From the NCBI GenBank assembly GCA_022839785.1, contig JALHJW010000004.1, positions 258,862 through 322,861 on the forward strand: a stretch of DNA of 64,000 bases, read 5' to 3'. Both the position numbers and the translations under genes were made by a program. The first letter of the stretch is position 1; the number at the start of each line of letters is the position of its first letter. The DNA comes from Desulfovibrio sp. (GTDB lineage Bacteria > Desulfobacterota > Desulfovibrionia > Desulfovibrionales > Desulfovibrionaceae). The notes beneath the pieces were generated by a model. It saw nothing but the letters and a program-made list of their open reading frames with translations, ran no database searches and was not told the DNA's origin. Of the stretch, positions 1 to 8,753 are shown piece by piece.

Positions 1-597
1 GCGCTTGTCGCGGTCCATGGCCCAGTAGCGGCCGATGACCGTGGCCGCGCGGCCCGCGCCGATGTCGGCCATGTCGGCCACAAGCTTCTCCATGTAGGCC
101 GCGCCGCCCCGGGGCGCGGTGTCGCGGCCGTCCATGAGGCAGTGCACGAAGACGTCGGCCAGCCCCTGGGCCTTGGCCAGCCTGAGCAGCGCGTTGAGGT
201 GCTCCTGGTGGCTGTGCACGCCGCCGTCCGAGAGCAATCCCATGAGATGCAGGCGGCCGCCCGCGGCCTTGGTGCGGGCGATGGCGTCCAGAAAGACGGG
301 ATTGGTGACGAAGGAGCCGTCCTCGATGGCCACGTCGATGCGGGTCATGTCCTGGAAGACCACCCGGCCCGCGCCGATGTTCATGTGGCCGACCTCGGAG
401 TTGCCGATGAAGCCGCGCGGCAGCCCCACGTCGCGGCCCGAGCAGGCCAGCTCGGTACGCGGCCAGACGCCGGACAGGGCGTCGAGCGCCGGGGTCTGCG
501 CGCGGCAGACGGCGTTGCCCGGTCCGTCCGGGGCCGCGCCCCAGCCGTCGAGGATGAGCAGGAGAAGCGGCCTGGGGGCGGAAGCGCTAGTCGTCAT
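1..597 (-). CDS. gpmI: 2,3-bisphosphoglycerate-independent phosphoglycerate mutase (N-terminal part)
   Basis: Interconverts 3- and 2-phosphoglycerate in glycolysis and gluconeogenesis, using two Mn ions and a phosphoserine intermediate in the cytoplasm. The 199 visible residues begin with a metal-binding LLILDGWG segment (residues 13-20). The catalytic serine lies in IGNSEVGHMNIGAGR (Ser67), and HCLMDGRDTAPR near the end is typical of the family. The gene runs off the left edge; the family is usually about 510 residues, so some 60% is missing. The ATG at 597 overlaps the end of rsfS by 11 bases, so the two are probably co-translated. The call is firm from the motifs; only the downstream part is unseen. 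Confidence 0.95.
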   Translation of the reverse strand, partial: MTTSASAPRPLLLLILDGWGAAPDGPGNAVCRAQTPALDALSGVWPRTELACSGRDVGLPRGFIGNSEVGHMNIGAGRVVFQDMTRIDVAIEDGSFVTNPVFLDAIARTKAAGGRLHLMGLLSDGGVHSHQEHLNALLRLAKAQGLADVFVHCLMDGRDTAPRGGAAYMEKLVADMADIGAGRAATVIGRYWAMDRDKR

Positions 598-994
598 GGG
601 CGGCGTCCGCTTCCCGGTTGCGCGGCAGCTTCAGGCGCTCCCCCTCGGACCACAGTCCTTCGAGGTCCACGAGGTCGCGGCGGTCGCCGGAGAAGACATG
701 CACCAGCACGTCGTTGAGGTCCACGAGTATCCACTCGCCCTCCTGTTGGCCCTCCATGCCCAGGTACTCGAAATTCTCCTCGGCCGTGCGGTCGAGCACG
801 TGCGAGGCCAGGCCCTTGGCGTGGCGCTGGCTGGTGGCCGTGGCCAGGACGATGGCCTCGGCGATGGGACACACCCCGGCCACGTCGATGACCTCGACCT
901 CCTGGCCCTTCTTGTCGCGCAGCCATTCGGCCACGAGGACCGCCTTGTCGCGGGTGGAAATCTGCGTGTAGGTCTTCTTTGCTTTCTTCGCCAT
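587..994 (-). CDS. rsfS: Ribosome silencing factor RsfS (Iojap/DUF143)
   Basis: Binds uL14 on the large ribosomal subunit and blocks subunit joining when nutrients are scarce. The 135-residue protein has the family core VLVAEWLRDKKGQEVEVIDV, then a SQRHAKGLASHVLD stretch and a GEWILVDLNDVLVHVF strand-helix motif. The open frame extends upstream to 1084, but that extension is unlike the family, so I chose the ATG at 994 (MAKKAKK). Its Shine-Dalgarno is weak. The stop overlaps gpmI. Pairing of rsfS with gpmI downstream makes a small growth and metabolism operon. The C-terminal tail rich in acidic residues is not conserved in the family as I know it. Confidence 0.93.
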   Translation of the reverse strand: MAKKAKKTYTQISTRDKAVLVAEWLRDKKGQEVEVIDVAGVCPIAEAIVLATATSQRHAKGLASHVLDRTAEENFEYLGMEGQQEGEWILVDLNDVLVHVFSGDRRDLVDLEGLWSEGERLKLPRNREADAAHDD

Positions 995-1272
995 CAGGTA
1001 CGTATCCGCTTGGGTTCGCGTCCGGGCGGGATGCCGTCGGGCGCATGTCGGGTCAAAAACGGGGTCGCCCCCGCAAACATGCAATGCTAGCCCAAAGCCC
1101 GCCCGCCCGCAATCGCGCGATGGGATCGTCGCCGGGACGACGCTGGCCGCGCTTTACCCCGGCCGCGTTTTGTGGAAGATTCCGGGGCCGCGGGCCGTCG
1201 GCGGAAACCGTGCGGAGCATCGGCGCGGCGAACCCGGCGGGCGGCCCAACGAATCGCCAACGAGTCGACACG

Positions 1273-2487
1273 ATGAACGAACTGCTGCTTTTCCAACTCA
1301 GCGGCGAGGACCGCCCCGGCCTCGTGGCGGCCATCACCGCGCGCATGGCGCGCTACGACCTGGAGATCCTGGACATGGGCCAGGCCGTGATCCACGACAT
1401 GCTCTCCCTGGGCATCCTGGCGCGCATCCCCAAGGCGGCGGAATCCGCGCCCGTGGTCAAGGACATCCTCTTCCTGGCCCACGAGTTGGGGCTGACCCTG
1501 CGCTGCATCCCGGTCACGGACGAGGAATACGCCAGATGGGCGGCGCGGGAGGAGCGGCAACGGCACATCGTCACGCTCATCGGCCGCTCCATCGGCTCGG
1601 CCCAGGTGGCCGCGCTCACGGCCGCGCTGCAGGATCACAGCCTGAACATCGAGGTCATCACCCGCCTCTCGGGCCGCGCGCCGCTCCAGGCGGAGGAGAA
1701 CGGACGGCCCGCCTGCGTGGAGTTCTTCGTGCTCGGCCGCCCGCGCTCCCCCGAGGCCCTGCGCGGGGAGTTCCTGCGCATCGCCCAGGAGATGGGCGTG
1801 GACATCGCCCTGCAGGAAGACAACGTCTTCCGGCGCAACCGGCGGCTGGTGGCCTTCGACATGGACTCCACCCTGATCCGGGCCGAGGTCATCGACGAAC
1901 TGGCCAAGGAGGCCGGGGTCGGGGACAAGGTCGCGGCCATCACCGAGGCGGCCATGCGCGGGGAGATGGACTTCAAGGAAAGCTTCCGCCGCCGCCTGCG
2001 CCTGCTGCGGGGACTGCCCGAGGAGGCGCTGGAGCGCGTGGCCGCGCGCATCCCCATGACCGAGGGCGCGGAGCGGTTGATTCTGAATCTGAAAAGCTTC
2101 GGCTACAAGATCGCCATCATCTCCGGCGGCTTCACATGGTTCGGCAGGAAGCTGCAGCAGCGCCTGGGCATCGACTACCTCTACGCCAACGAACTGGAAA
2201 TGAAGGACGGCGCGGTCACGGGCGAGGTCGCTGGCCAGGTGGTGGACGCGGCGCGCAAGGCCGAAATCCTGCGCGAGATCGCCGAGCGCGAGAACATCAG
2301 CCTGCAGCAGGTCATCGCCGTGGGCGACGGGGCCAACGACCTGCCCATGCTCAACCTGGCGGGCCTCGGCATCGCCTTCCATGCCAAGCCGGTGGTCAAG
2401 GCCGGGGCGCGGCAGTCCATCTCCACCCTGGGGCTGGACTCCATCCTCTTCCTCATCGGCCTGCGCGAACGCGACACCACGGCGTAG
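1273..2487 (+). CDS. serB: Phosphoserine phosphatase with N-terminal ACT-type region
   Basis: Catalyses the last step of serine synthesis, hydrolysis of O-phosphoserine. Of 404 residues, the first 180 or so hold two ACT-like segments (GEDRPGLVAAITARMA near the start, then a second starting HIVTLIGRSIG), which usually sense amino acids. The C-terminal half is a HAD phosphatase: nucleophile motif DMDST at 196-200 and the metal-binding GDGANDLP at 351-358, with an ISGGFTWF motif II between them. An in-frame extension reaches back to 979, but it is low-complexity arginine/proline-rich and is not expected to be translated; the ATG at 1273 (MNELLLFQ) starts the ACT fold. The 278-base gap to rsfS should hold divergent promoters that I could not define. 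Confidence 0.95.
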   Translation: MNELLLFQLSGEDRPGLVAAITARMARYDLEILDMGQAVIHDMLSLGILARIPKAAESAPVVKDILFLAHELGLTLRCIPVTDEEYARWAAREERQRHIVTLIGRSIGSAQVAALTAALQDHSLNIEVITRLSGRAPLQAEENGRPACVEFFVLGRPRSPEALRGEFLRIAQEMGVDIALQEDNVFRRNRRLVAFDMDSTLIRAEVIDELAKEAGVGDKVAAITEAAMRGEMDFKESFRRRLRLLRGLPEEALERVAARIPMTEGAERLILNLKSFGYKIAIISGGFTWFGRKLQQRLGIDYLYANELEMKDGAVTGEVAGQVVDAARKAEILREIAERENISLQQVIAVGDGANDLPMLNLAGLGIAFHAKPVVKAGARQSISTLGLDSILFLIGLRERDTTA

Positions 2488-2530
2488 GACCCGCTCCACG
2501 CCGCACGCAGACCGCGCGAGGGACCAGACG

Positions 2531-3583
2531 ATGCGCATAGCCGCGGTCATACCCGCCTACAACAAGCCGGACCTCCTGCGCCTCGTGGTCCGGGAGCTGC
2601 TGCGCCAGACCGCGGCCGTGGACACGATCTACGTGATCGACAACGCGTCGCGTGAGCCCTCGGCCCTGGCCCTGGCGGAATACGGACTGCGGCCGGACGC
2701 GGACGATCCCCTGTGCAGCGAGGCGTCCGCGCCGACGCCCGGGGGCGTCTGCCGCATCGTCTGCACGCGCCTCGCACAGAACGCCGGATGCCCCGGCGGC
2801 TTCGGCGTGGGCATGGACATGGCCATGAAGGACGGGCACGACTGGCTCTGGCTGCTCGACGACGACGCCGCTCCCGTCGACACCGCGCTGGAAAAGCTGC
2901 TGCCCCATGCCGCCCAGGACGTGGCCGCGCTCGCCTCGCTGCCCCGTCTGCCGGACGGGCGGCTCATCGCCACCCACCGGGCCAGATGCGACCGCGCCAA
3001 GCTCTACCCCGGCTTCACCATCCCCCTCGCCGAGGAGGACTATCGTCCCGGCAAGGTGCGGGATCTGGACCTGGCGGCCTGGGCCGGGCTGTTCGTCAAC
3101 GCCGCGGCGGCCAAGGCCGTGGGCCTTCCCATGGCCCCGCTCTTCCTCACCTACTGCGACCTGGAATACTGCCTGCGGCTGGCGGCCTACGGACCGCTGC
3201 GCCTGGTCACGGACAGCCTGCTCATCCACCACATGGACGAGGGCTACAAGGACAGGGTGAGGTGCAAAGGCCTCTTCGGGACCGGGGAGTTCACCGCGCG
3301 CAGGCACCTGTGGCGCACCTTCTTCATCACCCGCAACGCCATCTGGGTGGGCGGCAGGTACACCACCAGGAAGCTGCGCCACTACCTGACCGTGGCCCGC
3401 ATCTTCCTCGGCACGGCCAAGAAGATTCTGCTCTATGCGGACGACAGGAGGCTGCGTCTGCGCCTCGCCTGGCGGGCGACCGCCGACGGCCTGTTCGGCC
3501 GCTTCGACAACGCCGCGCCGTGGCGCATCCTGGCGGCGTCCGAGGCCGCTCCCGAGGAGCGCGGCGCGGACCGCCCGGACTGA
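2531..3583 (+). CDS. Family 2 glycosyltransferase
   Basis: A 350-residue GT-A enzyme that should transfer a sugar from an NDP-sugar to a glycan acceptor. The fold starts with AAVIPAYNKPDLLRLVVREL. It has NAGCPGGFGVGMD, characteristic of rhamnosyl/galactofuranosyl transferase-like GT2 proteins, and a metal-binding LWLLDDDAAP motif. A later DLEYCLRLAAYG segment is the usual acceptor-side motif. The donor and acceptor cannot be told from the sequence. It follows serB by 43 bases on the same strand and is probably cotranscribed, though the functional link is unclear. The ATG at 2531 is chosen because the GT-A core begins there. LPS or surface polysaccharide synthesis is the likeliest role (inference). 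Confidence 0.85.
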   Translation: MRIAAVIPAYNKPDLLRLVVRELLRQTAAVDTIYVIDNASREPSALALAEYGLRPDADDPLCSEASAPTPGGVCRIVCTRLAQNAGCPGGFGVGMDMAMKDGHDWLWLLDDDAAPVDTALEKLLPHAAQDVAALASLPRLPDGRLIATHRARCDRAKLYPGFTIPLAEEDYRPGKVRDLDLAAWAGLFVNAAAAKAVGLPMAPLFLTYCDLEYCLRLAAYGPLRLVTDSLLIHHMDEGYKDRVRCKGLFGTGEFTARRHLWRTFFITRNAIWVGGRYTTRKLRHYLTVARIFLGTAKKILLYADDRRLRLRLAWRATADGLFGRFDNAAPWRILAASEAAPEERGADRPD

Positions 3584-3601
3584 CGGCTTCCCAAAGGGCC
3601 G

Positions 3602-4312
3602 CTACGGCCGCACGATCCAGTACAGACGCTCCACGGCGCGGACGCGGGCGGCCGGGTACTGCGCCTCCGCCTCCGTCCCGCCCGCGAGCGCCGCTTCCAG
3701 CACCTCGCGCCTGCCCTTGGCCTGGGTGAGCACGGCCACACGCCGCGCCGCGCGGATGCAGGGCAGGGTCATGGTCACCCGCTCCACCTCGGGGGCAAGC
3801 GCGGGAGCCGGGACGGGAACGAAACAGCGGACCGCTTCGGCCAGCGCCGGAGAACCTGGGAACAGCGAGGCCGTGTGCCCGTCCGGTCCCATGCCCAGGA
3901 GCACGAGGTCGAAAACGGGCGGCTCGCCGCCTTGGCCCAGGGCGCGCAGGTCGGCTTCGGCCGCCTCGGCGGCCCTCGCCGCGCCCAGTTCGCCCTGGAT
4001 GCGATGGATGTTTTCCCTGGGCAGAGGGACCTTGGAAAGCAGCAGTTCTTGGGCCGACCCGTAGTTGCTGCGCTCGTCGCCTGGGGGCACGGCCCGTTCG
4101 TCGCTCCAGAAGACGTGGGTCAGGTCCCAGGGCATGCGGAACTCGCCGCGCGCCAACTCCTCGTAGAGCGGGCCGGGCGTGGTTCCGCCGGACAGGGCCA
4201 GGAGGAAGCGGCCACGCGCGGCCACGGCCTCTCTGGCGGCCTCGGCCACCACCTGGGCCGCGGCGAAGACGAATTCCATGCGCGATTCGCAGAGATCGAC
4301 GTGGCGTTTCAT
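3602..4312 (-). CDS. pgl: 6-phosphogluconolactonase
   Basis: Hydrolyses 6-phosphogluconolactone in the oxidative pentose phosphate pathway. The 236-residue protein has the NagB/Pgl fold with LALSGGTTPGPLYEEL (phosphate-binding), FWSDERAVPPGDERSNYG and the family hallmark LLGMGPDGHTASLFPG. Its length matches bacterial Pgl. It lies 40 bases downstream of the DUF547 gene on the minus strand and converges with the family 2 glycosyltransferase; only 18 bases separate the two stops. No glucose-6-phosphate dehydrogenase is visible nearby. Confidence 0.95.
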   Translation of the reverse strand: MKRHVDLCESRMEFVFAAAQVVAEAAREAVAARGRFLLALSGGTTPGPLYEELARGEFRMPWDLTHVFWSDERAVPPGDERSNYGSAQELLLSKVPLPRENIHRIQGELGAARAAEAAEADLRALGQGGEPPVFDLVLLGMGPDGHTASLFPGSPALAEAVRCFVPVPAPALAPEVERVTMTLPCIRAARRVAVLTQAKGRREVLEAALAGGTEAEAQYPAARVRAVERLYWIVRP

Positions 4313-4352
4313 CGCGTGACGGCTCCTGAAAGGGAGTCCCGGGGCGGGCGGG

Positions 4353-5132
4353 TCATTGCGTCCGGCCTCCGGACCCGGGTATGTCGTTCAGCGCCCAGTC
4401 GTAGTCAAGATGCCTGAGGCGCACCGCGTCGCCCAAAGCCTCCAGCCCGGCCTTCAACCCGCCCTCGGCGTAGCGCCGCACGAAGGCGAGGACGCCTTTT
4501 TTGCCCCCGAAATCGTCCTCGAACCAGTCGAAGATCTTGGAGAGGTGGAGCGTGTCACCGTCCAAGCGCGTGCGCGCGGGATCGTTGATGAACGCGCGCG
4601 CCTGCTCGTCGAGCTGGGCGTCGAGACGTTCCGCCACAAACGGTTCGGGCCTGAGCGGCGGACAGCCCAGCGAGGCGCAGTTGATGGCGAAATGGATGCG
4701 CGGGTCCCGAAAACGCGGCCGCAGCACCTCGTGCTCCACGTAGTCCAGGGTCACTGTACGGTCCGCCAGACGCACGAAGCGGAGCGACCAGGGCGTGGCC
4801 CAGAACGGTCCGATGTCCTTGATGGAGTCCACGGGCAGGTGATCGACGATCAGCTTCAGGGTCCAGGCGTTGTAGACGTTGATCCAGTAGGCCATGCGGC
4901 CGGCGCGGTCCAGCGGGGACGGGTCGATGGCGGCGAGGTGGTCCAGGTAGGTTTCGAGTTCGGCCCTGTCCGCGGCCAGTCCCTGATAGTCCACCAGCCC
5001 GCCCTGCACGTGCCAGGCGAGCAGCGCGGCGTAGACGGCGTCGCCCGCGCGGGCGGTTCCGGAAGCGGCCAGCAGCAGCGCCGCGACGGCGACGACGCGG
5101 CACAGGCCGCGGATGCGGATGGGAACGGACAC
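4353..5132 (-). CDS. Exported DUF547 domain protein
   Basis: A 259-residue protein of the DUF547 family, whose function is not established. It has a signal peptide (basic VPIRIRGLCR, hydrophobic core VVAVAALLLAASG, then ARAGDA). The DUF547 signature follows: MAYWINVYNAWTLKLI, then IHFAINCASLGCPPLRPEPF with conserved His and Cys residues, and KIFDWFEDDFG. The domain is often compared with papain-like or transglutaminase-like folds, but no activity is claimed here. I chose GTG at 5132 because a perfect AGGAGG lies five bases upstream; the frame remains open to 5420 without a better start. The extension would overlap the divergent paaK. Confidence 0.85.
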   Translation of the reverse strand: MSVPIRIRGLCRVVAVAALLLAASGTARAGDAVYAALLAWHVQGGLVDYQGLAADRAELETYLDHLAAIDPSPLDRAGRMAYWINVYNAWTLKLIVDHLPVDSIKDIGPFWATPWSLRFVRLADRTVTLDYVEHEVLRPRFRDPRIHFAINCASLGCPPLRPEPFVAERLDAQLDEQARAFINDPARTRLDGDTLHLSKIFDWFEDDFGGKKGVLAFVRRYAEGGLKAGLEALGDAVRLRHLDYDWALNDIPGSGGRTQ

Positions 5133-5391
5133 GGCTTCCTCCTGAACGACGGGCTGCGCCTCGCGGCGGCCTCGCGGCGGGGGAAGGATGCCCTCTTCCC
5201 CTGCCCGGCGCAAGACCCCCCGACGTCCCTGGAAAAGCGGGAAAACTGTTGACGCGGCCGGGGCCGTTCGGGCAGTGAACATGCAGCGGCCGGATTCCTT
5301 CCGGAAACCGCAACCAGCACCGACGACGCCCGCCGCGCGGCCCTTCCGGAGCCGCTCTGGCGGACGCCATGAGGCGAGGAGGGACAGCGCC

Positions 5392-6693
5392 ATGATTTTC
5401 GACATCAAGCGGGAGACCATGCCCCGCGAGGAGCTTCGCGAACTCCAGTTGATGCGCCTGCAGGCCCAGGTGGACCGGGTCTACGCCACGGTCCCCTTCT
5501 ACAAGAAGAAGTTCGACGAACTCGGCGTCAAGCCCGGCGACATCAAGAGCCTGAAGGACGTCTCCCTCCTCCCCTTCACCGAGAAGCAGGACCTGCGCAA
5601 CCACTATCCCTTCGGCATGTTCGCCGTGCCCAAGGAGAACATCGTCCGTCTGCACGCCTCGTCCGGCACCACGGGCAAGGCCACGGTGGTGGGCTACACG
5701 CAGCGCGACATCGACACCTGGGCCGAACTCATGGCCCGCGCCTTCATGACCGCTGGCGCCACGCCCAAGGACACCGTGCACAACGCCTACGGCTACGGCC
5801 TCTTCACCGGAGGTCTGGGCGCGCACTACGGCGCGGAGCGGCTGGGGGCCACGGTGGCCCCGGTCTCGGGCGGCGCGACCAAGCGCCAGGCCATGCTCCT
5901 GCGCGACTTCGCCGCCGACGTCATCTGCTGCACCCCGTCCTACGCCCTGCACCTCTACGAAGCGGCCCTGGAGATCGGCATCGACATCAAGGAGCTGCCC
6001 CTGCGCATCGGCATCTTCGGGGCCGAACCCTGGACCGAGGAGATGCGGCGCGAGATCGAGAAGAAGCTCGACATCAAGGCCCTCGACATCTACGGCCTGT
6101 CCGAGGTCATGGGGCCGGGCGTGGGCATCGAGTGCATCGAGGCCCAGTCCGGGCTGCACATGCAGGAGGACCACTTCCTGCTGGAGATCATCGATCCGCT
6201 GAGCGGCGAACCGCTGCCCGCCGGGTCCGTGGGCGAACTGGTGATCACCACCCTGACCAAGGAAGGCATCCCGCTCATCCGCTACCGCACCCGCGACCTC
6301 ACGTCGCTCAACCTGCAGCCCTGCATCTGCGGCCGCACCACGGCGCGCATGAGCCGGATCATGGGACGCTCGGACGACATGCTGATCATCCGCGGCGTCA
6401 ACGTCTTCCCCTCGCAGATCGAATCCATCCTCCTGGAGACCCAGGGACTCACGCCCCACTACCTGCTCATCGTGGACCGCCAGGGCTCCCTGGACACCCT
6501 GGAGGTGCAGGTGGAGGTGGACGAGAAGCTCTTCTCGGACGAGATCAAGAATTTACAACGCCTCGAACGCCAGATACAAAAAAACATCAAGGAATTCCTC
6601 GGCGTCTCGGCGAGCGTCAAGCTGGTCGAACCCAAGGGCATCGCACGCAGCGAAGGCAAGGCCAAGCGCATCATCGACAAGCGCAACGGATAG
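5392..6693 (+). CDS. paaK: Phenylacetate-CoA ligase family protein (PaaK-like)
   Basis: An adenylate-forming enzyme (433 residues) expected to activate an aromatic or other carboxylic acid to its CoA thioester using ATP. The ATP-binding P-loop is LHASSGTTGKATVVGYT (about 83-99). IYGLSEVMGPGVG is the AMP-binding motif, and IRYRTRDLT and MGRSDDMLIIRGVNVFPSQIE complete the hinge and C-terminal domain. An AGGAGGG Shine-Dalgarno lies a few bases before the ATG. An ACT-domain gene follows by 33 bases, a pairing common in anaerobes, where such ligases may serve amino-acid fermentation (arylacetates) rather than the aerobic paa pathway, of which no other gene is present. Substrate is unproven. Confidence 0.9.
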   Translation: MIFDIKRETMPREELRELQLMRLQAQVDRVYATVPFYKKKFDELGVKPGDIKSLKDVSLLPFTEKQDLRNHYPFGMFAVPKENIVRLHASSGTTGKATVVGYTQRDIDTWAELMARAFMTAGATPKDTVHNAYGYGLFTGGLGAHYGAERLGATVAPVSGGATKRQAMLLRDFAADVICCTPSYALHLYEAALEIGIDIKELPLRIGIFGAEPWTEEMRREIEKKLDIKALDIYGLSEVMGPGVGIECIEAQSGLHMQEDHFLLEIIDPLSGEPLPAGSVGELVITTLTKEGIPLIRYRTRDLTSLNLQPCICGRTTARMSRIMGRSDDMLIIRGVNVFPSQIESILLETQGLTPHYLLIVDRQGSLDTLEVQVEVDEKLFSDEIKNLQRLERQIQKNIKEFLGVSASVKLVEPKGIARSEGKAKRIIDKRNG

Positions 6694-6726
6694 GTCCCAA
6701 CAGCGCCAGCAACAAGCGAGGAACCC

Positions 6727-7158
6727 ATGAAGGTCGATCAACTCTCCATCTTCCTTGAGAACCGCGCCGGCCGTCTGGCCGAAGTGACCAAGGTCCTGAA
6801 CGACAACGCGATCAACATCCGCGCCCTGTCCCTGGCCGACACCTCGGACTTCGGCATCCTCCGGCTCATCGTCGACAAATTCGACCTGGCCCGGGCCAAG
6901 CTGAAGGAGGCTGGCTTCACCGTGGGCCGCACCTCCGTGGTCGCGGTGGAGGTGGACGACACCCCCGGCGGCCTGCACCGGCTCCTGGAGATGCTCGGCA
7001 AGCAGAGCGTCAACGTCGAGTACATGTACGCCTTCGTGGCCCAGAGCGGAAAGAACGCCATCATCATCTTCCGCTTCGACCGCACGGACCAGGCCATCGA
7101 AATCCTCACGGCCAACGGCGTGACCATCATTCCCGGCGACAAGCTCTACGCCATGTAG
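6727..7158 (+). CDS. Tandem ACT-domain protein
   Basis: A 143-residue cytoplasmic protein made of two ACT modules. The first is VDQLSIFLENRAGRLAEVTKVLNDNAINIRALSL and its following strands. The second starts near residue 70 (VVAVEVDDTPGGLHRLLEMLGKQSVNVEYMY). ACT domains bind amino acids at their interfaces and usually regulate enzymes or transcription. There is no catalytic or DNA-binding segment, so it is most likely a ligand sensor or partner protein. It is cotranscribed with paaK, which suggests that an aromatic or branched-chain amino acid signal controls that ligase (inference). The Shine-Dalgarno is AGCGAGGAAC. Confidence 0.88.
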   Translation: MKVDQLSIFLENRAGRLAEVTKVLNDNAINIRALSLADTSDFGILRLIVDKFDLARAKLKEAGFTVGRTSVVAVEVDDTPGGLHRLLEMLGKQSVNVEYMYAFVAQSGKNAIIIFRFDRTDQAIEILTANGVTIIPGDKLYAM

Positions 7159-7219
7159 GCCGCCGGGGCAGCCTGCCGTCGTCGCGCCCAGCACGGGGCG
7201 CGACGACGCGGGAGTCCCC

Positions 7220-8677
7220 ATGCCCGCCGCAAAACGCCCTCCGGCGTTCGTCCCCTCCCTGACCCAGGTCGCCGATTTCGAATGGCGGCTCGACCCCGCG
7301 CCCGGCATGCGCGCCGAAGCCGTCGTCTTCGGCGGCGAGGAACTCGTGCGCGGCATCGAGGCCGAGGCCCTGCGCCAGCTCATGCGCGTGGCCTGTCTGC
7401 CCGGGCTGGCGGGCCGCGTCTGCGCCCTGCCGGACATGCACTCGGGTTACGGCTTTCCCATCGGCTGCGTGGCCGCCATGCGTCCCGAGGACGGCGTGGT
7501 CAGCGCGGGCGGGGTGGGCTTCGACATCGCCTGCGGGGTGCGCACCCTGCTCACGGACCTGGACGCCGCGGACATCGCGCCGCGCATCGGGCCGCTGGCC
7601 GAGGCCCTGTACCGCGCCGTGCCCTCGGGCGTGGGCAGGGGCGGCGGTCCCGACCTGGACGCGCGCCGCCTGGACGCCTCGCTCGCGGGCGGGGCGGCCT
7701 GGGCCGTGGCCGAGGGCTACGGCGACGCCCGCGACCTTGGCCGCATCGAGTGGCGCGGCGCGCTGCCGGACGCAGCGCCGGACGAGGTCTCGCCCGAGGC
7801 GCGGCGGCGCGGCCAGGGCCAGCTCGGCACCCTGGGCTCGGGCAACCATTATCTCGAAGTGCAGGCCGTGGAGGAGATCCTGGACGCCCGGCTGGCCGGA
7901 GGCTTCGGCCTGCGCCCGGGCCAGGTCGTGATCTCCGTGCACTGCGGTTCGCGCGGGCTGGGGCATCAGACGGCCACGGACTTCATGGCGCGCATGCGCG
8001 CCGAAGCGCCGCGCCACGGCCTGACGCTGTCCGACCCCAACCTCGCCTGCGCCCCAGCCTCCTCGGACCTCGGACGGGCCTATCTCGGGGCCATGCGGGC
8101 CGCGGCCAACTTCGCCCTGGCCAATCGCCAGATCATCGGCCATCTCGTGCGCGGGGCCGTGCGCAACCTGTTTCCGGGAGCAGGAGGGATGCCCCTGCTC
8201 TGCGACGTCAGCCACAACCTCTGCTCGACCGAGGCGCACGCGGCGGGCGGCCGCCGCGCCCGCAGGCTGCTCGTCCATCGCAAGGGCGCGACGCGCGCCC
8301 TGCCTCCCGGCCACCCGGAACTGCCCGCGGATGTCGCGCCTTTCGGCCAGCCCGTGCCCATCGGCGGCAGCATGGGCGCGGCCTCCTACATCCTGGCGGG
8401 CGCGCCGGAGGCCATGGCGCGCGCCTGGGGCTCTGCCTGCCACGGCGCAGGCCGGGTCATGTCGCGCAGCCAGGCGAAAAAGCGCTGGAACGGCAAGGAC
8501 CTGCTGGCGGAACTGGAGCGCCGGGGCATCTTCGTGCGCACGGGATCGGTGGCGGACGTGGCCGAGGAAGCGCCCGGCGCGTACAAGGACGTCTCGGCCG
8601 TGGTCGCCGCCGCCGTGGGCGCGGGGCTGGCCGCCGCCGTGGCCAGGCTGCGGCCGCTCGCCTGCATCAAGGGTTGA
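7220..8677 (+). CDS. rtcB: RtcB-type RNA ligase
   Basis: Joins RNA 2',3'-cyclic phosphate or 3'-phosphate ends to 5'-OH ends using GTP and Mn. The 485-residue length is normal for RtcB. The metal-binding Asp102 and Cys105 lie in GVGFDIACGVRT; LGTLGSGNHYLEVQ and VISVHCGSRGLGHQ carry further metal ligands. The guanylylated histidine should be His408 in GSACHGAGRVMSRSQAKK. All key residues appear intact. No archease or RtcA gene adjoins it, and no rtcR-type sigma54 activator is present. It lies between the ACT protein and a hybrid kinase on the same strand; the 76-base gap to the kinase may be transcribed through. Confidence 0.95.
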   Translation: MPAAKRPPAFVPSLTQVADFEWRLDPAPGMRAEAVVFGGEELVRGIEAEALRQLMRVACLPGLAGRVCALPDMHSGYGFPIGCVAAMRPEDGVVSAGGVGFDIACGVRTLLTDLDAADIAPRIGPLAEALYRAVPSGVGRGGGPDLDARRLDASLAGGAAWAVAEGYGDARDLGRIEWRGALPDAAPDEVSPEARRRGQGQLGTLGSGNHYLEVQAVEEILDARLAGGFGLRPGQVVISVHCGSRGLGHQTATDFMARMRAEAPRHGLTLSDPNLACAPASSDLGRAYLGAMRAAANFALANRQIIGHLVRGAVRNLFPGAGGMPLLCDVSHNLCSTEAHAAGGRRARRLLVHRKGATRALPPGHPELPADVAPFGQPVPIGGSMGAASYILAGAPEAMARAWGSACHGAGRVMSRSQAKKRWNGKDLLAELERRGIFVRTGSVADVAEEAPGAYKDVSAVVAAAVGAGLAAAVARLRPLACIKG

Positions 8678-8753
8678 AGGTCCGCCGCTCCGCCCGCATT
8701 GCCAAGAGCCGGGTTAGGGCGTATCCAGTGAAATCCACCGGAGTCCAGCCGTC

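Noticed and set aside
979..1272. N-terminal extension of serB
   Set aside because: It is in frame, but the translation is Arg/Pro/Gly-rich and unlike the family; the ACT domain starts at 1273.
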